Shown in pieces: positions 56,812-64,000 of a stretch of DNA of 64,000 nt. Source of the DNA: Chrysoporthe austroafricana (taxonomy: Eukaryota; Ascomycota; Sordariomycetes; Diaporthales; Cryphonectriaceae); contig JYIP02000002.1 of NCBI GenBank assembly GCA_001051155.2, forward strand, positions 69,583 to 133,582. Direction: 5' to 3'. The notes beneath the pieces were generated by a model, which was not told where the DNA came from, made no database searches, and saw nothing but the letters and a program-made list of their open reading frames with translations. The position numbers and the translations under genes are program-made. Within the stretch, counting starts at the first letter, position 1. Each line of letters begins with the position of its first letter.

Positions 56812-59800
56812 GTGATCTCATCACACGGCAGTAACCGTAACCATATCAATTCTAAATCAACCAACACAGATTCCTTCAATGATAGCTCATTCAGCAGGCC
56901 TTCATCTACTGTCAGCGCCCTACTCGATCAGGAATATCAGTCCAACTTGCTAGCTTCACGCCTTGCAGCCCTTGCTGAACCAGCACCAAAGCGGGTTAAG
57001 GAACACCCAGCGACCTTACTCTGGACAATGATAACAACAACTTCGCAAGCAGCCCCCCTCAGCCTTACGGAACGGCGGCCGCAGGCGGCCGCAGAAGCCT
57101 TCCCCTCGCTGACGCAGACGTCTGAGGCACCGCAGAAGTACCCACTTACACCGACTGTCAATATCGTCCAGGCCGGTCTCAAGAGCAGGTCCTCCCTTGT
57201 TGATACTGATGCCCTTACACCACCTGATAAAGGTATGCCGTCTCCGCTACCGTCGTCGCTGTCGCTGCGCATTCTAACCTAAATGCAGGTCGCCTTCGGC
57301 AGCAAGCCGTTACCGATCCCTATAACACCAGCTCATTGAGCCAGCGGTCATCTACCAGCTGCCTGTCGCCCCATCTCGGCGCTGGCTTCTCGCCGGGCAG
57401 GGGAGACTCACCTATGTCACTATCGCCACTTAAACGCCAGCCCGACCCGCCCAGCAGGAGACGCCAGTCTACGTCGGCGGTGCCGAATAACATGCTGGCT
57501 TTAGCTCTGCATCTTGCCGAGCCGGAGCCGGGTGAGCTATCAGGCCCCAAGCGGGTGGGGAAATTCCCAGCGACCTTCCAGTGCAGCCGCTGCCCTAAGC
57601 GGTTCACTCGTGCTTACAACCTCCGGTCTCATCTTCGCACACATACCGATGAGCGGCCTTTTGTATGCACTGTCTGCGGCAAGACCTTTGCCCGGCAACA
57701 CGATTGCAAGCGCCACGAGGGCCTCCACTCGGGCGAGAAGAAGTTTGTATGCAAGGGCGACCTTAAAGCCGGCGGGCAATGGGGCTGCGGCCGGCGGTTC
57801 GCCCGTATCGACGCCCTCGGGCGACACTTCCGGTCGGAAGCCGGCAGGATCTGCATCAAGCCTCTCCTGGACGAGGAGATGCTGGAGCAGCAGCAGCAGC
57901 GCCAGTGGGGCGAGCAGCGCATGGTACAGCAGCAAGCCGCCGCGGCGCAGCAGCAGCAGATGGCCATGGACGGCCTCATGACGCAGCCCGGCATGGACAA
58001 CGGCGGCTTCCAGGCGCCCGGCGGCTACATGCTACCCCAGGCGCTGCTGGCGCAGTACCCCGCGCTGGCGAACATGGACTGGGCCGCCCCGAGCATGCAG
58101 GGCGACGGCAGCAGCATCGAGGACGAGGAGATGCTGGAGAGGCAGCGCCAGCAGCGCATGGCACAGCAGCAAGCAGCTGCGGCAGCGCAAGAGCCACGGG
58201 TAGCGATGGGTGGTGTGCTACCTCAGCCCGACCTGGCCAATCAGGGCTGGGATGGGCTGGATGGTGTTGGTGAAACCTGTGATTCCGGATACTTCACTTC
58301 CTCAGGCATGTCGGAGGCCGTTGGGAGAGACTCTACCATTATTAACAAACAAAATCAATCTTCTATCCACCGTCAGGGCACCATTGCTCCTCTACAAGTC
58401 TTAGAGCCGATTAGCCAGAGATCGTTGGAGGTCCACAAATCACAGGAAGACAAACAGGGCCACGATGGGGGCGATTTGCGAGAAAGGGCAAATGATGGTG
58501 CAGTTCACGAAGCGGGCCAGTCCTCCTCAATATCTCAGGAAACGCAAAGCCCTGGGTACCCCTTCAACATGCCGATAGACAGTGTAAAGTCGGACTCGGA
58601 TGCATGCTCGGAGGTCGATGTCAGCGCGCCTCCAGACCCAAAGTCCGCTTCGGTACTCGGCGTGGAGAATTGTCAAATGCTTCGAAAGCTTGGTGTGGCC
58701 AGATTGAGGCTGGAGATCATTTCGCTACTCCCAGACGAGGATGATCACAATGGGGATGAGTCCGCAGAGGACGCTACCTCGTCTTGGGCAGGTCTTCAAT
58801 ATCCATCCATCGAAGAAGTATGCGATACTAGGAGCCATGGCAACGGCTCTCAGGCGGACGAGGGTGTTTACTCAGGCTTAACTGCTTCTTCCTCCTCTGC
58901 TGCTCCCGAGCGGCGCGTCGGAGCAAGCAATTCACAGTGTCAGAAGCTGTCATCCCAAGATAATGAGGAGGACGGCCCCAGCCCCAAGAGAAGGCGAGGA
59001 GAACAAAGCCAATCAGAGAGTCACTCAGATCGACCGAGGCTTGCGTGTCCATACCAAGTATACGAGCCTGGGCTAGACTGTCTCAAAAGATCAAGACGGA
59101 ACCAACGCGGGGGCTGTGAAAATATCAGCCGTCTGAAGTAAGTATTCATTCTGTTCTAGTCAAGGAGCTAGGGTCGGTTCCTGACTGACAATTTCCTCAG
59201 GCAGCATTTGCAACGCAGGCATATGGAGCAGAATCGATGCCAACGATGCTGGAGATCATTCGACATCGTGCAAAAAGCCAGAGAACATAGTGTGTCTGCA
59301 ATTTGTGCTATGCAGCCCAGGCCTGAGACGGAACGGATCATGACCCCAGATCAACAGCGAAGTATTGATAGCCGTTGTGACAGTTCTTCAGAAGAAGAGA
59401 CATGGTGGAATCTCTTCCAGATTCTCATACCGGACTTGCAACACGTGGGAATCCCCTCGCTCAAACAGATAGGCTACTCCGCTTGTGAGCAAGACTTATT
59501 CCTATGTCGCAGACGTTAAAATGACAACAGCTCACCTACTAGCAGACTACAAACACATGCCGGTGGCCATGACGATCCCAGCACTGAACTTCTTTGGTCT
59601 TGAATTTAGCGATGCAGTGATGAATCATTCGATTACCAGACAGGGAGACCTCTCGCCTCCTATGGAGTCCTCTTCAATCATTGCATCGCAGATCCTCTCC
59701 GTTCCTGTCTATGAAGGCTTTACGTCAGCTGCACAAAGTCTCTCGCCCAATCTACCCAATATTCAGGATCTGCCGTCTTTTGCTGCTCCACAGACGGCCG

Positions 59801-60192
59801 CAGATTCGAGTTCTCTAAACCAGTCCTCATATCCAGTGCCGGATGTCGAAGCCATATCAGGATCTAGTCCAACGACTGATTCGACCACTTCTTGTGGTCG
59901 CTCAAGCTCAAGCTCTGTCTGTATCTCTGGCAAGACAGTCTCGGCGAGGACTTCAATATCTGGGGATCAGACGCAACTCAGACGTACGTATGAGGGACTA
60001 CAAGCTCGCCACTCACTACTACGTGCAGAACTCGGTTCCTTACATGAAAATAATCAGGCCAATCGTACTGATTTAGGCCGTATCAACGATGTTTTGGATG
60101 AAATTATGACGCAGGAGGACGTGAAGCCCGAGTTATTTAGCAAATTGTCGCGGATGTCAGAGATATTGTTTGATATGATCAAGCGGACGTAG
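56812..60192 (+). CDS. C2H2 transcription factor: CrzA-type fingers fused to a second fungal zinc-finger module
   Basis: Exons to 57232, 57289-59137, 59201-59484 and 59543-60192 are in phase. The 5' end is unsettled: no ATG opens the first exon before 57028 (about 995 residues from there). Residues coded at 57576-57846 match the calcineurin-responsive factor CrzA/Crz1: two C2H2 fingers (FQCSRCPKRFTRAYNLRSH, FVCTVCGKTFARQHD) and the atypical third (GGQWGCGRRFARIDALGRHF). The CrzA-like tail (LLDEEML, QALLAQYPALANMDW) follows, with the Gln-rich DEEMLE segment present twice (57868 and 58122). Beyond about 58300 the protein is unlike CrzA: it has PSPKRRRGE then RLACPYQVYEP, LKQHLQRRHM and CQRCWRSF, a Cys/His module seen in other fungal proteins. 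A coiled-coil tail ends it. Target genes are unknown. It is probably a CrzA paralogue with an added C-terminus rather than the main CrzA. Confidence 0.75.
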
Positions 60193-60752
60193 ACCTCCGT
60201 CGTCCCTAGTATAGAGTAAAGATTGAGAATTTCGGAGCTCTTCATCGGCTTGAAAGTGTTCTATCATACCAGGGTAGGAGCCCTGCGATTAATTTACTAG
60301 TTTTTGAATTAGAATTCGATCTTTATCGCAATTGTCTTTGTCAGAACAGGCGGAATACGAGTGGGATTATTTCTCGCAAAGCGCTGTTTCTCGAGCTCCT
60401 TACCGTTTGATTCTGCGGTACGTCTTGGGGTTCTAGCTCGTGGGGGATATTACAAACTTGGGATAATATTCGGCAGTAATTAATAGTGCGACTGGGAGCT
60501 ATGAAGATACACTCAAAGGTCCTTCATTGCGTCAGTGGCTAACTTGAAAACTATATATATTATAACTGGCTTGCGGTGCAGTTGTGATGTTCCCACTTTC
60601 ACTATAATTTAGTCGCTATCCGCTTCAAAACTGCGAGATGTTTGTCTTGCAAATATATTTGATGCCCTAGTTGCAAGTAAGGGCGAGCAAGTCCGTGGCA
60701 GGCGTACCATAGTATGCAGGAACAACAGTCACAACCGTCGTTGCGGTGTCGG
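60193..60752. other. intergenic between convergent genes
   Basis: Should hold two 3' UTRs; nothing else recognised. Confidence 0.5.
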
Positions 60753-61639
60753 TCACGTAGTCTTGGTGACCTTTCTCGCGTCCGTAGCCTTTAGAGCCGT
60801 GAAAGCCTTGATAGTGTCCCTGGTGCTCTGAAACAGTAGCATGGACGGTATAACGATCCAGAAGGAGTTGAGCAGGACATAGTACCCCCAAAAGTACGCT
60901 CGATCCGGTCGCGAGTAAGCTGTGCCCCGTACAAACTCCTCGAAAGTGCATGTGGCGTAGTACAGAACGTCACCGTACAGCTGTCCCAAGCTAACGATGG
61001 CCTGCACCGGATGACGGGCGGGGTGGTCAGTAGCAATGTAGTACGCGCACAGCAGAGAGAGGGGGCCCCAGAAGACAGCCGTGATGGTTTCCATGCAGAC
61101 AGTCTGACGTGTTAGAGCTACGTCCTGCAAGATCTTCAAAAGGAGACTTACGAAAGTATCGGAGGTCAGATAGCGGGAGTCTGACAGTGAGTACTCTTTC
61201 CACATCTGGCCCATCAGACCACCATCGCTGCCCATGGTTGAATGGTTGAACGAGAAGTAGCCCTTAGAGAATGTGAGTATAAGCGCACCAGGAGGCATCT
61301 GAACACAGAAGTAAGGGTCCCACCTCGACAACGATGTGGATATACCCACAGAGGACAAACCACATGGCCGTAGCGAGCTCGCTATTCGGCAGCCTAGGCC
61401 GCCTCCGGTTGATGGCGAAGAGTGCTGGCAGCAGCACAGCCGCACACAGCCCGGCAAAGTACATCAGAATGACGGGCGTCGTGAGGGTGTTCGCGACATA
61501 GCCTGTGTCTTGTGAGTTCCGAGGAAAGAAGCCCAGTGTTGGCTGACCAACCTTTGATCACGACGCCGAGAGGGTAGTAGGGGTGAAGTGGGAGGTCGGT
61601 TTCCCCGTGCAGGAGGGGCTCCTGCTGTGTGGCCATCAC
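60753..61639 (-). CDS. EBP/EXPERA-family membrane protein (sterol delta8-delta7 isomerase-like)
   Basis: Exons 61639-61552, 61502-61324, 61262-61152 and 61103-60753 join in phase to 729 nt, 242 residues, the size of emopamil-binding proteins. Membrane segments alternate with family landmarks: WFVLCGYIHIVVEGYFSF (the H and E of the active-site region), MGQMWKEYSLSDSRYLTSD, METITAVFWGPLSLL, HPVQAIVSLGQLYGDVLYYA, and YFWGYYVLLNSFWIVIP. In ergosterol synthesis this fold shifts a ring double bond in the ER. Some fungal relatives work in terpenoid pathways instead. No terpene gene is adjacent here, so the role is left open. Intact. A second Met follows the first (MMATQQEP); either may start. Confidence 0.88.
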
Positions 61640-61947
61640 CAGAGTGGCTCCCCGGCGTCTTACTGTCCTGCGACGGTGATGAGCTCTTGGGCAGCGAGAA
61701 GGCGTGGTTGACAGCTGGCGAAGAAAGCCAGCCTACGGAGCCCCTTTTGACAGCGCGATGCGCGTGGATGCGTCCTGTGGATCCTCGAGCCTGGGGGTTA
61801 GGGTTGCCCCAGATCCTCCATACCCACGCCGTTCTATTAAGAGTATTTTAGGAACTACTTAGACCTCGGAAGTCATACTGCTCAGCCCGGCGCACTGTCC
61901 CGGAGAATTCCGTCAACGGCTGTCGACACAAGGCGCTGGGAACAAAG
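61640..61947. other. divergent promoter region
   Basis: 308 bp between the start codons of the EBP-like and thioesterase genes; presumably both promoters. No clear TATA box seen. Confidence 0.45.
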
Positions 61948-63785
61948 ATGCACTGCAGGTCGCAGCCTCTCGTAAGGGTCGTCGTGCCTGTCTGTCGGCC
62001 ACGATGGAGTGCAATCTCTCGAGTTGCTGTCCCGAATCTGAGGTCCGGTGAGGGCCAGACCCAGACGCGCTGCCTCCAAACCACTGCACGGCGGCGGACC
62101 GATGGCGTCTTTAGAGGCCTGACGGACGATCGCCTGCCTATGCCATGGATCAAGGCCTTCAAACTCCAGCAGGCTGGGAAGAGCGTGGCGACTTCCGAGG
62201 CGCAACCTCAGGAGCGCGATCTCCGCCCGCGGAGGATGAAGGACAGCTACCACAGGGTCGTTCTGCCTCTCGGCCAGGACCCTTGGCTCTCTGATCAGTA
62301 CCTCAACAGCTCGGGCCATATCAGGTACTTGTGCAGGAACCCGTCTGTGTTGAGCAACCGGCCCGCTGACGTCGCGATTTGAGGCTGGGAACCATATTCA
62401 TGGACTTGGATGCCCTCTCGGGCATTGTGGTCTACAAACACACCGGCCCAGGGGTGACTGTCGTCACTGCTGCGCTTGATCGTATCACGATAGCACATCC
62501 GCTGACCGAGATCACGGACTTGGAATACAGCGGGCAGGTCACGTATGCCACCGGGAGGAGCAGTCTAGAGATCACATGTAGGGTCGCACGCGCAAGACCC
62601 GAAGGGGAGCCCAGCAGGCCAGAGGACGTTCTCCTTACCTGTACCTTCACGATGGTTGCCCTGGACCCCGAGGCGAAGAAGCCCGTCAACGTGCCCCGCC
62701 TCATCTGCGAGAACGAGGAGGAGGAGAGCATCTTCAGGGCCGGCGAGGCCAAGTCTCTGGCCAAGAGGGAGGTGTCGAAGATGTCCCTGCTGGCTACCGA
62801 GCCTAACGATCCGGAGTCGGCTCTGATCCACCAGATCTGGCTCAAGCAGATCCAGTGGCATGATCCGAATGACAGCTCTCGGCAGCCACCAAACGTCGTC
62901 GCCATGGCCCGCACACAGCTGTCCAGCGCGTCCATCATGCAGCCTCAGGTGACTGATCCACTCTGCCTGATATCAGGTTCCCGGCTCCAGTCCTCGCTCG
63001 TAGCTAACATGCGGCCCCCTTAAAACAGTATAGGAACAGACATCAGACGATGGTCTTTGGGGGCTTCCATCTCAAACAGACCTTCGAGCTCGCCTTCTGC
63101 GCTGCAGCCAGTTTCGCGCATGCGAGGCCTACATTCATAAGCGCTGATCCTTGTACTTTTCGCAACCCGGTGCCCATAGGCTCAGTCTTATATCTAACTG
63201 CTACGGTGGCCTATACCGATCCTCCTCTGGTATGTTCTTCGTCTTGGGCTCCGGCCCGGATCCTAGGCGTGTAAACGCCCCGTGGTGTGCTTCGAGATGA
63301 TTGCGCCTGCTAACTGCCAGGTGCACATCAGCTCGAGGAAGACGGCAGTGAACCGAGACAAAGTGACCCTTTGAAGCCCATGACACGTGTGCATGTTCGA
63401 GTCGACAGCAAAGTCAGAAGTAAGTAGTTGTGTTGCTTCGTTGGCTGATATTGCCCGCCCTGAACCTCCGGACAAGGATGCCGAATCTAGTCATGTCGAG
63501 ACCGCTTGAGTTGCTCTCGTGACATAGCCATCTTACATTTCGGGCTGTTGCTGACTTCGGGATACAGATGTTGAACATGGATATGCCAAATCGACCGGTC
63601 AATTCAACTACACCTTCTCAGTGCCAAAAGATATCAAAGTCATGCCGCATTCCTACTCGGAGTATATGATATACATCGACGCAAGAAGGAGAGTCAAATT
63701 AGGCGACATTCAGTCTCGTCAGGAGGAGACAGGCTCTGCGCTGGAGCGGAAGCAGCTCACCGACGACGCCAATCTCACCGAATAA
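61948..63785 (+). CDS. ACOT9-type acyl-CoA thioesterase, mitochondrial
   Basis: Exons 61948-62324, 62384-62948, 63029-63229, 63321-63420 and 63568-63785 join in phase to 1461 nt, 486 residues. The N-terminus to about residue 60 is Arg-rich and without acidic residues (CRPRWSAISRVAVPNLRS, TRCLQTTARRRTDGVF), a mitochondrial presequence. Two hot-dog domains follow: the first has MKDSYHRVVLPLG, GTIFMDLDALSGIVVYKH, and DLEYSGQVTYATGRSSLEI. The second has TMVFGGFHLKQTFELAF, RPTFISADPCTFRNPVPIGS and, after the last intron, STGQFNYTFSV and EYMIYIDARRRVKLG. The enzyme hydrolyses acyl-CoAs to free acid and CoA in the matrix. It is a conserved, probably vertically inherited gene, marking a return to ordinary gene content. 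No lesion seen. Confidence 0.92.
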
Positions 63786-64000
63786 TAGAGATCGCTGCGT
63801 TCCGGTCTCCTGGAAACACCAGGAGCTGGGGGATCCCGCTGGATAGATACGCCTTGAGGTCCTCGAGAGGGAGAGGCTTTTAGACTAGAGCATACTACCA
63901 AGACCCCATAATGTTAGACTTTCATTGGAGATCTCACTCTTAGAATGTTCCCCCGACGGTTGGGCATACTGCGCTCTGCTCACAGATCACGAGTTCCGCA

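Noticed and set aside
57540..58273. Extra frames through the zinc-finger gene
   Set aside because: GC-rich, Gln/Ala-repeat DNA opens all frames; only the CrzA-matching frame has domain content.

Overview
The window looks like accessory DNA of a filamentous ascomycete, most likely an Aspergillus/Penicillium relative. The grounds are multi-exon genes with introns of about 46-160 nt, GT donors and CTAAC-type branch sites, typical fungal families (CrzA-type zinc fingers, UstYa, DUF-type rhodopsin, PIN-like carriers, PD-(D/E)XK proteins), and an AT-rich block with RIP-style C-to-T and G-to-A decay. Exon joins were worked out by hand from splice sites, phase and family conservation; no search was run.

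Layout. 0.4-4.7 kb: a rhodopsin-like membrane protein (-) and an aldehyde dehydrogenase (+). 6.4-8.5 kb: two decayed genes, one of them a Pif1-type helicase. 10.3-17.3 kb: an M20 peptidase with one nonsense codon, an intact esterase, a broken ankyrin gene and a broken FAD monooxygenase. 17.9-18.6 kb: a UstYa-like remnant. 18.7-28.3 kb: a three-level nested transposon. A 1.85-kb Fot1/pogo element with terminal inverted repeats and a TA duplication is split by a complete 7.7-kb Ty3/gypsy element with 451-bp LTRs and duplication CTTTA. That element's gag is in turn interrupted by an inverted solo LTR with duplication CCGTA.

28.8-33.4 kb: an intact cytochrome P450 and an intact class I terpene cyclase transcribed divergently from a shared 990-bp region, the core of a small terpene cluster. 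The UstYa and FAD-monooxygenase remnants across the transposon could be lost cluster members (inference). 34-36 kb: a membrane-protein fragment and a second decayed ankyrin gene. 36.9-48.5 kb: secreted GH35 beta-galactosidase, PIN-like carrier, type B carboxylesterase, and a 2,3-dihydroxybenzoate-decarboxylase-like amidohydrolase.

50.9-63.8 kb: a PD-(D/E)XK protein with one in-frame TGA, two poorly supported small genes, a large transcription factor joining CrzA zinc fingers to a second fungal zinc-finger module, an EBP-type sterol isomerase-like protein, and a mitochondrial ACOT9-type thioesterase. Several otherwise well-preserved genes carry one or few nonsense codons, so the region seems to be losing genes. 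No tRNA, rRNA or CRISPR array was seen.
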